Shown: positions 9,383-18,551 of the stretch, piece by piece | How positions within the stretch are numbered: position 1 is the first letter of the stretch | Layout: each line of letters starts with the position of its first letter | From: Azohydromonas australica DSM 1124 | GTDB taxonomy: Bacteria > Pseudomonadota > Gammaproteobacteria > Burkholderiales > Burkholderiaceae_C | NCBI RefSeq assembly: GCF_000430725.1 | Contig: NZ_KE387218.1 | Coordinates: 10,710-74,709, forward strand | Reading direction: 5' to 3' | DNA length: 64,000 nucleotides | Program-made: the position numbers and the translations under genes | The notes under the pieces: generated by a model | Databases searched by the model: none | The model's input: the letters and a program-made list of their open reading frames with translations, nothing else | What the model was told of the DNA's origin: nothing

Positions 9383-10375
9383 TCAGTCGGCGTATGCGCC
9401 GGCCGCCTTGATGACCTTGGACCAGCGAGCCGCCTCTGCCTCTACGAACTTCCTGTGCCCGGCCGGTTCTACGCGCCCATCTGTGACGACGGAAATGCCC
9501 AGCGCCTCCTGGCGCTTGATGAGGTCTGGGTCTTTGAGTGAGGCGCGCAGTGCCCCGTTGAGCTTGGTCAAGACCGCGGGCGGCGTGTCCTTGGGCGCGT
9601 AGAGGCCGTGCCAGATGGTGACGTTGAAATCACTCAACCCGGACTCGGCCAAGGTCGGTATGGCTGCGAGCGCTGGCAGCTTCATGCGCTGCGCGCTGGT
9701 GACGGCGTAGGCCACGACCTTGCCGCTCTCGATCTGCGGCACGCTGTTGGTGGCCTGTTCGCACATCAGGTCCACCTGCCCGCCCATGAGGTCCGTCATG
9801 GCCGGACCGGTGCCCTTGTAGGGCACGGTGGTCAGCTGCAGGTTCAGCGCGCTTTGCAGCATCAGCCCGCACAGGTGCGAAGCCGAGCCGACGCCGGCAT
9901 GGGCCAGGTTGACCTTGCCGCTGTTGGCCGAGAGCCACTTGCGGAGGTCGGCGAAGTTCTTGGCTGGAAGGTTCGTACGCCCGATCAGCGTTGAAGGCGC
10001 CTCGTTGATCAGGCCAAGGTAGGCGAAGTCGTCGATTCCCTTGTAGGCCAGCTTGCGGTACAGGGCGGGGGCGGTCGCGAAGCCGATGTGGTGCACCAGC
10101 AAGGTGTAGCCGTCCGCCTTGGCGTTGGCCACCTTGGCCGCGCCCAGCGTACCCCCAGCACCACCGACGTTCTCAACCAGGATCGTCTGGTTGCCGAACT
10201 GCTTGCGCATCGAGTCGGCCAAGTCCCGGGCAATCTTGTCGCTTGGCCCGCCGGCTGCGAACGGCACGACCAGCGTGATGGGCTTTTCCGGGAACTCGGC
10301 CCGCACAGCCTGACCGGTCATGGCCATGAATCCGGCCAGGGTGATGGCACTGGCGCGGTAAATGATTCGACGCAT
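9383..10375 (-). CDS. Bug-family (TctC-type) solute-binding protein
   Basis: A 330-residue periplasmic binding protein of the Bug family, abundant in Burkholderiales and typically binding carboxylates for tripartite tricarboxylate or orphan uptake systems. The signal peptide ends at about residue 26 (GQAVRA). The mature start, FPEKPITLVVPFAAGGPSD, is the diagnostic beta-strand and ligand loop, and HAGVGSASHLCGLML and GGQVDLMCEQ are also typical. No tctA or tctB membrane genes are nearby, so it is an orphan receptor here. It follows maeB on the same strand after 172 bases containing two hairpins, so it may have its own promoter. Its ligand is unknown; a C4-dicarboxylate would fit the neighbours. 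Confidence 0.9.
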   Translation of the reverse strand: MRRIIYRASAITLAGFMAMTGQAVRAEFPEKPITLVVPFAAGGPSDKIARDLADSMRKQFGNQTILVENVGGAGGTLGAAKVANAKADGYTLLVHHIGFATAPALYRKLAYKGIDDFAYLGLINEAPSTLIGRTNLPAKNFADLRKWLSANSGKVNLAHAGVGSASHLCGLMLQSALNLQLTTVPYKGTGPAMTDLMGGQVDLMCEQATNSVPQIESGKVVAYAVTSAQRMKLPALAAIPTLAESGLSDFNVTIWHGLYAPKDTPPAVLTKLNGALRASLKDPDLIKRQEALGISVVTDGRVEPAGHRKFVEAEAARWSKVIKAAGAYAD

Positions 10376-10444
10376 ATGTCTTGTCTCCGGATATGTGTTG
10401 GGCGGGCTTGTTGCCGCTGTCGATGATCAGAAAACGAATGCGCC

Positions 10445-10535
10445 AAGGCCAATGCCGGATTTCTCTGGTTTGATGCCTGGCCGGCATGGCCTTGCGCGCA
10501 TGCCGCCGGCGGGCTCGTTGCCTGCGGCGGCATGC
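10445..10535 (-). terminator. Two hairpins between maeB and the Bug gene
   Basis: Arms GCATGCCGCC (10498-10507) and GGCGGCATGC (10526-10535) form a perfect 10-bp stem. A second stem pairs AAGGCC.ATGCCGG (10445-10458) with CCGGCATGGCCTT (10481-10493). Neither is followed by a T run, so they may be Rho-assisted terminators or attenuating structures after maeB. Confidence 0.4.
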
Positions 10536-10547
10536 ACCCTGGTGCGG

Positions 10548-12869
10548 TCAGGCGACCGGCCTCACGGGTGCATTGGCATCGGCCACGGTCAGCGCCGTCA
10601 TATTGACGATGCGGCGCACCGTCGTGCTGGCCGTGAGGACGTGCACCGGCGCCGCGGCGCCAACCAGGATGGGGCCGATGGCGATGTTCCCGCCGGCCAC
10701 CACCTTCAGCAGGTTGTAGGCGATGTTGGCCGCGTCCATGTTCGGAAACACCAGGAGGTTGGCGTCGCCTTCCAGGGCGGAGCGCGGCATCACCTGCTGC
10801 CGCTGGCTGCTGTCGAGTGCCAAGTCGCCATGCATCTCGCCGTCCACTTCGATCCACGACGCGCGCTCGCGCAGCAGAGCCAGCACGCGGCGCATCTTCA
10901 CGGCGCTGGGCTGGTCGCTGCTGCCGAAGTTGGAATGCGACAGCAGCGCCACCTTCGGCGCCAAGCCAAAGCGCAGCATCTCCTCGGCCGCCATGACGGT
11001 GATCTCGGCCAGTTCTTCGGCACTCGGGTCGTAGTTGACGTGCGTGTCCACGAGGAAGACCTGCCGGTTGGGCAGTACGAGGCCGTTCATGCAGGCATAG
11101 ACCGGCACGCGCTCGCGTTCGTCGCCAGGGCGCGCGCCGCGTTTGCCGATGACCTGGTCGATGTAGCCCAGATGCTGCGCCGTGGTGCCCCAGCTGCCGC
11201 AGATCAGGCCGTCCACCTCGCCCTTGTGCAGCAGCATGGAACCGATGAGCGTCAGGCGTCGCCGCATCTCGATCTTGGCCGTCTGCGCCGTCGTGCCCTT
11301 GCGCTCCGTCATCGCGTGGTAGGTCTGCCAGAAGTCGCGGTAGCGCTCATCGTGCTCGACGTTGACGATGTCGTAGTCGATGCCTTGCTTGAGGCGCAAG
11401 CCGAATTTCTCGATGCGCTGGGCGATCACGGCCGGGCGGCCGATCAGCGTCGGGCGCGCCAGACCCTCGTCCACCACGATCTGCGCCGCACGAAGCACCC
11501 GCTCCTCCTCGCCTTCCGCATAGGCCACGCGCTTCTTCGCCGCGCTCTTGGCCATGTCGAAGATCGGCTTCATCGTCGTGCCGGAGGCGTACACGAAGGC
11601 CTGCAGCCGCTCCCGATACGCTTGCAGGTCGGGAATCGGGCGTTGCGCCACACCGCTGTGCTTGGCGGCCAGGGCCACCGCGCTGGCGATCTCGATCATC
11701 AGCCTGGGGTCGAAGGGCTTGGGAATCAGGTAGTCTGGCCCGAAGGCCATGGTCTCGCCGACGTAGGCCGCTGCAACCCGGTCGCTTTGTTCGGCCTGCG
11801 CCAACTGCGCAATGGCATGCACCGCCGCGATCTCCATCTCGTCGGTGATGGTTGTGGCCCCGCAGTCCAGCGCCCCACGGAAGATGTAGGGGAAGCACAG
11901 GACGTTGTTGACTTGGTTCGGGTAGTCGGCGCGGCCGGTGGCCATGACCGCGTCGTCACGCACGGCGCGCACCGCCTCCGGCGTGATCTCGGGCGTCGGG
12001 TTGGCCAGCGCGAAGATCACGGGGCGCGAGGCCATGCGCTCGACCATGGCCGCCTCGAGCACGCCGCCCGCGGACAGGCCCAGGAAGACGTCCGCGCCGC
12101 CGATCACGTCCGCCAGCGTGCGCGCATCGGTGTTCTGTGCGAACTCGCGCTTGTCCTCGTCCATCAGCTCCTTGCGGCCCTCGTAGACCACGCCGGCCAA
12201 GTCGGTGACGAACACGTTCTCGCGCTTCAGTCCCACCTTGAGCAGCAATTTCAGGCAGGCGAGCGCAGCCGCCCCGGCGCCGGAGGCCACCAGCTTGACC
12301 TGCGCGATGTCCTTGCCCACGACCTTGAGCGCGTTGAGCATGGCTGCCGCTACCGTGATGGCGGTGCCGTGCTGATCGTCGTGGAAGACAGGGATCTTGA
12401 GCCGCCGGCGCAGCTCACGCTCCACGTAGAAGCAGTCCGGCGCCTTGATGTCTTCCAGGTTGATCGCGCCGAAGGTAGGCTCCAGCGCGGCGATCACGTC
12501 CACCAGCTTCTTCGAATCCTTCTCGTCAATCTCAATGTCGAACACGTCCACGCTGGCGAACTTCTTGAACAGGACGGCCTTGCCCTCCATCACCGGCTTG
12601 GAGGCCAGGGCGCCGATATCGCCCAGGCCCAGCACGGCCGTGCCGTTGCTGATGACAGCCACGAGGTTGCCGCGGGCGGTGTACCGATAGGCGTTGGCCG
12701 GGTCGGCGATGATCTCCTCGCACGGCGCGGCCACGCCGGGCGAGTAGGCCAGCGACAGGTCGCGCTGGTTGACCAGTGGTTTCGTTGCGGCCACCGCAAG
12801 TTTGCCGGCGGGCGATTGGGCGTGATAGTCGAGCGCGGCTTGGCGCAGGTCTTTGGAGTGGGTGGTCAT
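10548..12869 (-). CDS. maeB: NADP-dependent malic enzyme, PTA-fused type
   Basis: A 773-residue malic enzyme converting malate to pyruvate and CO2 with NADPH formation. The order is the family's: N-terminal malic domain (SLAYSPGVAAPCEEI, then GNLVAVISNGTAVLGLGDIG), NAD(P)-binding domain (VFHDDQHGTAITVAA, ASGAGAAALAC, ALANPTPEITPEAV), and a C-terminal phosphotransacetylase-like domain (from about residue 430, including SHSNFGSSDQPSAVKMRRVL) that is regulatory rather than catalytic. ATG at 12869 is chosen as it gives the usual length; the open frame continues upstream into the dctA gap. It lies 47 bases after dctA on the same strand, so imported C4-dicarboxylate and its decarboxylation are probably co-expressed. 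Confidence 0.93.
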   Translation of the reverse strand: MTTHSKDLRQAALDYHAQSPAGKLAVAATKPLVNQRDLSLAYSPGVAAPCEEIIADPANAYRYTARGNLVAVISNGTAVLGLGDIGALASKPVMEGKAVLFKKFASVDVFDIEIDEKDSKKLVDVIAALEPTFGAINLEDIKAPDCFYVERELRRRLKIPVFHDDQHGTAITVAAAMLNALKVVGKDIAQVKLVASGAGAAALACLKLLLKVGLKRENVFVTDLAGVVYEGRKELMDEDKREFAQNTDARTLADVIGGADVFLGLSAGGVLEAAMVERMASRPVIFALANPTPEITPEAVRAVRDDAVMATGRADYPNQVNNVLCFPYIFRGALDCGATTITDEMEIAAVHAIAQLAQAEQSDRVAAAYVGETMAFGPDYLIPKPFDPRLMIEIASAVALAAKHSGVAQRPIPDLQAYRERLQAFVYASGTTMKPIFDMAKSAAKKRVAYAEGEEERVLRAAQIVVDEGLARPTLIGRPAVIAQRIEKFGLRLKQGIDYDIVNVEHDERYRDFWQTYHAMTERKGTTAQTAKIEMRRRLTLIGSMLLHKGEVDGLICGSWGTTAQHLGYIDQVIGKRGARPGDERERVPVYACMNGLVLPNRQVFLVDTHVNYDPSAEELAEITVMAAEEMLRFGLAPKVALLSHSNFGSSDQPSAVKMRRVLALLRERASWIEVDGEMHGDLALDSSQRQQVMPRSALEGDANLLVFPNMDAANIAYNLLKVVAGGNIAIGPILVGAAAPVHVLTASTTVRRIVNMTALTVADANAPVRPVA

Positions 12870-12916
12870 GGTGGTCAGGACTGAAGCGTTGGGGTAGATG
12901 GCGTCGCGCGCTGGAG

Positions 12917-14281
12917 TCAGGAGCGGACCGGCAGGTCGCCTGCAGTCAACGGCGAGCTCTCCATCGGCAAGCCATCGCCTGCCTGGGCCTGCGCGACACC
13001 GCCGCCGGTCACCTCGTGCCAGCGCGCCTCGTCGAATGCCCCTTCCCACTTGGCCACCGCGATCGTGGCCAGCCCGTTGCCGATCAGGTTGGTGATGGCG
13101 CGCGCTTCGTTCAGGAAGCGATCCACCCCCAGCAGCAGAACCAGCCCGGCCACGGGAATGGTGTGCAGGCTGCCCAGCGTGGCGGCCAGCGTCACGAAGC
13201 CTGCGCCGGCCACGCCCGCAGAGCCCTTGGACGTGAGCATCAGCACGCTCAGGATCACCAGCTGGTCGGACAGCGACAGCGGCACGTTGGTGGCCTGTGC
13301 CACAAATACCGCTGCGATGGTCAGGTAGATCGCCGTGCCGTCCGGGTTGAAGGTGTAGCCCGCGGGCAGGACCATGCCGACGATGCTCTTGCGGCAGCCT
13401 GCGGCTTCGAGCTTCTTCATCATCTGCGGCAGCACCGACTCCGTGGACGCCGTGCCGAAGGTGATGAGCAACTCCTCACGGATGTAGCGCAGGTAAGAGC
13501 GTATCGAGATGCGGCAGATCCGGGCCACCGCGCCGAGCACGACCAGCACGAACAGCGCGCAGGTGGCGTAGACCGCCACGATGAGCTTGCCGTAGGCGGC
13601 CATGGAGCCGATGCCGTACTTGCCGATGGTGAAGGCAATCGCACCGAAGGCACCGATGGGGGCGAGCACCATCACCATGCGCACGATGCCGAACATGCCC
13701 TGCAGGAACATGTCCAGCATGTCGATGAAGGGCCGCACGCGGTCACCGAAGCGCGACATGGCCGCCCCGAACAGCACGGCAAACAGCAAGATCTGCAGCA
13801 CGTTGCCTTCGGCGAAGGAGCCGACGACCGACTTCGGGATGACGTTCATGAGGAAGTCGACGGCGCCCGTGTGCTGGCTCTCGGCCATGCTCGTATAGGC
13901 CGAGATCGACTTGCCGTCGAGCGCTGCCGGATCGACGTTCATGCCCACGCCGGGCTTGATGACGTTGACCACCAGCAGGCCCACCACCAGCGCGAGAGTC
14001 GAGAGCACCTCGAAGTACAGCAGCGCCTTGGCGCCCACCTTGCCGACCTCCTTGAGGTCGCCCATGCGGGCGATGCCCACGACGATGGTGGCGAAGATGA
14101 CGGGCGCCAACAGCATCTTGATGAGCTTGATGAAGCCGTCGCCCAGCGGCTTCATGTCGGTGCCGATGGCCGGGTAGAAGTGTCCCAGCGCCACACCCAA
14201 CAGGATGCCGATCAGGACCTGCACGTACAGCCGGCGCAGGAGCGGTACCCGTGCCGTGGAAGCGGCCGTCTCAATGCTCAT
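12917..14281 (-). CDS. dctA: C4-dicarboxylate:cation symporter DctA
   Basis: A 454-residue inner-membrane transporter of the DAACS family that takes up succinate, fumarate and malate with protons or sodium. The first transmembrane helix follows LLRRLYVQVLIGILLGVALG. The serine-rich hairpin motif appears as TFGTASTESVLPQMMKKLE and the substrate/cation motif as GYTFNPDGTAIYL, both typical of DctA. Length is normal. It is the first gene of a probable dctA-maeB operon on the minus strand. No two-component dctB/dctD genes are in the window, and I could not fix a sigma-54 site upstream. Confidence 0.93.
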   Translation of the reverse strand: MSIETAASTARVPLLRRLYVQVLIGILLGVALGHFYPAIGTDMKPLGDGFIKLIKMLLAPVIFATIVVGIARMGDLKEVGKVGAKALLYFEVLSTLALVVGLLVVNVIKPGVGMNVDPAALDGKSISAYTSMAESQHTGAVDFLMNVIPKSVVGSFAEGNVLQILLFAVLFGAAMSRFGDRVRPFIDMLDMFLQGMFGIVRMVMVLAPIGAFGAIAFTIGKYGIGSMAAYGKLIVAVYATCALFVLVVLGAVARICRISIRSYLRYIREELLITFGTASTESVLPQMMKKLEAAGCRKSIVGMVLPAGYTFNPDGTAIYLTIAAVFVAQATNVPLSLSDQLVILSVLMLTSKGSAGVAGAGFVTLAATLGSLHTIPVAGLVLLLGVDRFLNEARAITNLIGNGLATIAVAKWEGAFDEARWHEVTGGGVAQAQAGDGLPMESSPLTAGDLPVRS

Positions 14282-14613
14282 GATGTCTTATATGGACTAC
14301 AGGGACTTCCCGCCCTGTCAAGCTACTTCGTTGGCATGTGTCTGTTTCCCTGATCTGAACTGCTCAACCTGAAGTACGTGCACAGAGATGGGACTGCAAA
14401 TCTACAGACGACCTTATGGCACCAAAGCATTGCGGTGCGGGTCCAGATACCAACCGCTCAGCAGGACTCCATTCGCCCCGAGTCGCTGCCCACAAGGAGC
14501 ACGACTGTCCATATACCGAGTTCACCTGCTGCCGGTCCTACCTGTGTGACGTATCTTCGCTTCGCAGCTCTTTCAACGGGCTATGTGGTTAAGGGGTTCG
14601 TCGGCGAGTGCCA
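14282..14613. other. dctA upstream region and IS110 downstream flank
   Basis: About 330 bases without a gene. The left part must hold the dctA promoter. A TGGCAC...TTGC pair near 14415-14432 has a 7-base instead of 5-base spacing and points away from dctA, so it was not called as a sigma-54 promoter. The right part includes the end of the IS110 element, whose exact edge I could not define. Confidence 0.4.
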
Positions 14614-15696
14614 TTAACCGAGGCCAGCACACCGTTGTGGCATGACAGACACATGATTCGGGTCGAACTTGGCACCTCGTGTAAGGACAGCCCACAAGAT
14701 CCGAGCGTTCTTGTTGGCCAGGGCCACTGCGGCCTTCTGCCAGCCAGTGCGCATCATGAGCTGCACCATCCACTGCGATATCCGGTCATGGCGCTTATGA
14801 GCACTTCGCAGCGCGCATTTCGCTCCTTGTATCAACAAGGTGCGCAGGTAATCATCTCCACGTTTTGTAATGCCACCAAGGTTTGTCTTGCCGCCGCTGG
14901 AACACTGGGTAGGAACCAAGCCCAACCAAGCTCCGAATTGTGCTCCCGACCTGAACTGCGCCAAGTCGCCTACGCAGGCAATCAGTGCCGAGGCGCCAAT
15001 GGGGCCGACTCCACAAAGATGCATAGCGGCTTTGGCTTCTTCACTGCTGCGCACGTGTGCTGCGATGCGTTCATCGCACCACGCAATGCGCTCTTCAAGT
15101 TCTCGCCAATGTGCCTGTGCCTGCTGCAACGCCAGGCGGGCGACCGTTGGTAGGCCGCTGTTCGCATCCTCCATGGCGTCCGGTAGAGCACGTCGCAGCG
15201 CTTCTGGCGACTGAGGGAACACCAGTCCGAACTCCGCTAACAGCCCGCGGATTCGGCTGATGCAGCCCGTGCGCTCTTCCTTGTAGCCCTCGCGCAGTCG
15301 ATGGACCATCATCATGCCCTGCTGGTCCACCGACTTCACCGGCACGAACCGCATGCTCGGTCGCGAAGCAGCCTCGCACACTGCAGCGGCGTCATTGGCG
15401 TCGTTCTTGCCCGACTTGCCCTGCATGCGGTACGGAGCCACGAAATGGGCAGCGATGATACGAGCATCCAGTCCCATGGACTTCAAACGCCGAGCCCAGT
15501 GGTGAGAACCTCCGCAGGCCTCCATCGCGATGAGGCACCCCGGTGGTAGCTGGGCGCACCAGGGCAAGAATTTCTCGCGCTGCAGTGCCTTGTTTACCAC
15601 CACGCGTCCCTGGGCATCCACCGCGTGTACTTGGAGCACGTGCTTGGCCAGATCAACACCTACCCGAACGATTTCACCTCGTGTAATGTCGCTCAT
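14614..15696 (-). CDS. IS110-family transposase (DEDD)
   Basis: A 360-residue IS110-family recombinase. The N-terminal RuvC-like DEDD domain shows VGVDLAKHVLQVHAVDAQG (first D), IAMEACGGSHHWARRL (E) and GKNDANDAAAVCEA (D..D). The C-terminal Transposase_20 domain shows MHLCGVGPIGASALIACVGD, FGAWLGLVPTQCSSGGKTNL and the catalytic-serine region. ATG at 15696 begins MSDITRGEIVRVGVDLAK with a purine-rich stretch upstream; the frame is open to 15918 but that extension is non-homologous. It appears intact. IS110 elements use a structured non-coding RNA to pair donor and target DNA, so the flanking non-coding stretches deserve attention. Confidence 0.93.
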   Translation of the reverse strand: MSDITRGEIVRVGVDLAKHVLQVHAVDAQGRVVVNKALQREKFLPWCAQLPPGCLIAMEACGGSHHWARRLKSMGLDARIIAAHFVAPYRMQGKSGKNDANDAAAVCEAASRPSMRFVPVKSVDQQGMMMVHRLREGYKEERTGCISRIRGLLAEFGLVFPQSPEALRRALPDAMEDANSGLPTVARLALQQAQAHWRELEERIAWCDERIAAHVRSSEEAKAAMHLCGVGPIGASALIACVGDLAQFRSGAQFGAWLGLVPTQCSSGGKTNLGGITKRGDDYLRTLLIQGAKCALRSAHKRHDRISQWMVQLMMRTGWQKAAVALANKNARILWAVLTRGAKFDPNHVSVMPQRCAGLG

Positions 15697-15960
15697 GGGG
15701 CTTCTCCTGTTCGCTCCGAATGACGATCCACAGGTCAATCTTGGTGCTTCGACACCGTCAAAGAACTGGGGAAGTCCCTTCGTATTCGCCCCCTTTTGCC
15801 AAGCTCTCAGTGTATGAAGGCGTGAAGGAAGATTGCACCCGTACATCCGGACTTTGGTGCGAGGACAAACTCGCTGTCCCTGATGGGTTCTGCTGACCGG
15901 CTTCTCAATCGCTCTCACGCACTCTGGGTGCCAAACGAATCACGGGTTGAGCCGGTCACG
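15697..15960 (-). ncRNA. Possible bridge-RNA region of the IS110 element
   Basis: The roughly 260 bases upstream of the transposase contain no convincing gene. In classic IS110 elements a guide (bridge) RNA is transcribed from this 5' non-coding end; in the IS1111 branch it lies on the other side. I have not folded the sequence or identified its loops, so this is placement by analogy only. Confidence 0.25.
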
Positions 15961-16062
15961 GTCTGACCTGTCATGCCATCACTTGCTGAATAGCCTGAGC
16001 AATCGGTGGTCTGGATCTCCTGATTTGGTTGTGAGGTTTTAAACGTCTCCGGTCCAACTGCA

Positions 16063-16655
16063 CTATGCAGTTGGGCAGCCTGCTGAGTAGCCGGGTTGGT
16101 ATTCGCGGTCTTGAGCCAATAGCGCCCACACTACACGTGCATTCTTGTTGGCCAGCGCAACGGCCGCGACGTTGGCGTGGCGCCGCGCAAGCAATTTGGT
16201 GAGCCAGTTCTCCACCTGCTCCTTTCTGCGTAAGGAGGCAGAGAGAATGGCGCGCGCACCGTGGATCAGTAGCGTGCGCAGGTACGCGTCGCCACGCTTT
16301 ACTGATACCCAGCAGCACATTCTTGCCGCCGCTGGAATTCTGGCGTGGCACCAAGCCTAACCAAGCGGCAAACTGACGGCCATTTGAGAAATTCTTCGCA
16401 TCGCCCACTGCGGCCACTAATGCACTAGCAGTTACAGCTCCGATGCCGGGAACCGCTGCCAGTTTGCGACTCAACGCGTTATTGCGATGCCAAGCCGCAA
16501 TTTGGCCTTCGATCTCGCCGACTTGGCGGTCAAGTTCCTTTAGGTGGTCCAATAACCGCTGCATTAGATGCCGGAATGCTCCTGGCAGTTCGTTTGTTGC
16601 ATCTTCGATCAACTCAGGCACACGCAGGGTGAGGTGCGCCATTCCCTGCGGAATA
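16063..16655 (-). pseudogene. Truncated, frameshifted IS110-family transposase remnant
   Basis: Only the C-terminal half of a second, different IS110-type transposase remains. Homology starts at IIPQGMAHL (about 16655), just after an in-frame stop, and runs through LAAVPGIGAVTASALVAAVG and FAAWLGLVPRQNSSGGKN. Near 16310 the frame changes and continues as KRGDAYLRTLLIHGARAI and VAAVALANKNARVVWALL to 16063. The whole DEDD domain is missing. It lies directly upstream of the intact element, so the site has received IS110-type DNA at least twice, or an old element has been interrupted. Confidence 0.8.
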
Positions 16656-17006
16656 ATTCAACGCTTCCACTTTGGCACGTCGATGCCGTTACGGGTGGGG
16701 GCGTCCATCCCATTGCTCTCGTTGTAGATGTGTTTGTGGTGCAGCCGTGAATCCATCAGCCGCATGGGCAACCGCGGCCATCCGACGTTGTTCACGCCCG
16801 CGCCGGTCACGGCCGACGTTGAGCTAAAAAATCTGTGGCTGGGCACCGAAGAAGTGCTCGATGAGCATTGCAACAGAATCCAAAATTGCCGGAAAGAGAA
16901 TGTGCCGGGTCTGATTTACTTCGCATGCTCACGCTGACATCAAATTTTCTGCGCTTGCGCCAATAGAGGAGCTGCCAGAAGAAACTCTACTGGTAATGGT
17001 TTTGAT
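16656..17006. other. Gap of unusual composition without a recognisable gene
   Basis: About 350 bases, visibly richer in A and T toward the right than the core genes. Short open frames on both strands show no recognisable domain. It separates the IS110 remnant from the sugar-phosphate transferase and probably contains scar sequence from lost genes. Confidence 0.4.
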
Positions 17007-18398
17007 TTAATAGGCATTCTTGTCAAAAAATACCAATCTCGCGGTTCGCATCATGATGTGAAGGTCCAGCGCAAGAGACCAGTTGCGCAAGTATTCGAGG
17101 TCATATTCCACTCGTGCCTGCATTTTATGGATAGTGTCGGTTTCACCGCGATGGCCATTGACCTGGGCCCAGCCTGTAATTCCCGGTTTGACCTTATGGC
17201 GTACCATGTACGCCTTGATAAGCTTACGGTACTCCTCGTTATGGGCCACGGCATGCGGTCGTGGACCAACAATGCTCATGCTGCCCTGGAGTACGTTGAA
17301 AAACTGAGGAAGCTCGTCCAGTGAGGTGCGGCGCAGAAATGCACCAAGCGGTGTGATTCGCGGGTCATGCCGTGTCGCTTGGCGCACTACCTCGCCGTTT
17401 TCTTGACAAGTCATTGTGCGAAATTTGTAGACCAGTATTTCGCTGCCATCCAATCCATTGCGTCGTTGTTTGAAAATTACAGGTCCGGGAGATGAGCGTT
17501 TGACGGCTATTGCTATCGCAATCAGTATTGGCGAGATCAAGGCCAAGATCGTCGAGGCAATAACCAAATCAGAAATTCGCTTGACGAGTTCGTTTGTGCC
17601 GGTAAATGGGGTCTCGCAAATTCCAACTACAGGAATGCCGTTCATGTCCTGAAGTCTGCCTTGAATGATGCTTATTCCAAATACATCAGGGACGAAAAAG
17701 ATGGAGGCCGTAGTACCTTGAAGGGATTCAAGCAGTTCTACGATCCGAGGCTGCAGGCCCAGTGGCAGGGTGATATAAACCTCTTTGATGCCGTGCGTAC
17801 GGATATAAGGCGCAACCTCCTGCAAGGTGCCAAGTACCGTACTGGCTTCCTCGTGCACACGGGCGTCTTGGCGGTCGTCGAAATGACCTACGAACACACT
17901 GCCTTGGTCAGCAGTTTCACGCAACGCCCTGGCTACCTTTACGCCCAACAGTCCGCTACCTACCACGACGGCCGGCCGTCGCAGCACAGGAAGCGCGGCT
18001 CGGCGCCGCAAGATGAACTGTCCCGTGCATACGCCTATCCACAACAGTACCGGCGTAATGACCGCCCAGGTCAATAGCACACGCCGATTGAAGTAGCCCA
18101 GGCTCTGTGTGGCGTAGCCACACAACATCAATGCCAGCAGTAGCACAACCCAGCTATTGACGATATCCATAGCCGCTGCTGGTAGTGGGTCTTTGAAGCG
18201 CTGGCGCCCTGGAAAGGTCAGTGCGAACACCAGCAGGCCCAGCGTGAGCGCTGGTCGTTCTATGGGTTGGCCATACCACTTGGTGGCAAGCAGGAACACC
18301 ACCACCGCGATGGTGGGTTCCATGAAGGCTGCCACGAGGGAAGTGACTGATTGAGGGGCGCTGTAGAACGTCCGTTTGTAACTACGATGGGCGATCAT
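17007..18398 (-). CDS. Undecaprenyl-phosphate glucose phosphotransferase (WcaJ/EpsB type)
   Basis: A 463-residue membrane enzyme that transfers a sugar-1-phosphate, usually glucose, from a UDP-sugar to undecaprenyl phosphate, the first step of exopolysaccharide repeat synthesis. It has four or five N-terminal membrane helices, a central nucleotide-binding-like domain (RPAVVVGSGLLGVKVARAL), a further membrane helix (VIASTILALISPILIAIAI) and the catalytic C-terminal domain with PVIFKQRRNGLDGSEILVYK, LRRTSLDELPQFFNVLQG, SIVGPRP and KPGITGWAQVNG. Length is normal and it ends at DKNAY. ATG at 18398 is used. The rest of an EPS cluster is absent; instead a gap and IS110 remnants follow. Confidence 0.92.
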   Translation of the reverse strand: MIAHRSYKRTFYSAPQSVTSLVAAFMEPTIAVVVFLLATKWYGQPIERPALTLGLLVFALTFPGRQRFKDPLPAAAMDIVNSWVVLLLALMLCGYATQSLGYFNRRVLLTWAVITPVLLWIGVCTGQFILRRRAALPVLRRPAVVVGSGLLGVKVARALRETADQGSVFVGHFDDRQDARVHEEASTVLGTLQEVAPYIRTHGIKEVYITLPLGLQPRIVELLESLQGTTASIFFVPDVFGISIIQGRLQDMNGIPVVGICETPFTGTNELVKRISDLVIASTILALISPILIAIAIAVKRSSPGPVIFKQRRNGLDGSEILVYKFRTMTCQENGEVVRQATRHDPRITPLGAFLRRTSLDELPQFFNVLQGSMSIVGPRPHAVAHNEEYRKLIKAYMVRHKVKPGITGWAQVNGHRGETDTIHKMQARVEYDLEYLRNWSLALDLHIMMRTARLVFFDKNAY

Positions 18399-18551
18399 GG
18401 AATCCGGTTGACCTGCGTTGGGTGCGGCATGGACAAGCCATGCCGACAGACCAGTTCCTTCCCCCTTTTCTTGCCGGCCATTCTCGGCCCTGTGTCGGTC
18501 TGCACCGGCTCGCTTCCCACAGATGCGGGCGTCCAAACCCGGGTGCCTACA

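Noticed and set aside
10362..12884. 840-residue open frame on the plus strand
   Set aside because: It is antisense to maeB, histidine/arginine-rich with no domain, a codon-bias shadow of a high-GC gene.
14414..14432. TGGCAC...TTGC near dctA as a sigma-54 promoter
   Set aside because: The spacing is 7 instead of 5 bases and it points away from dctA.
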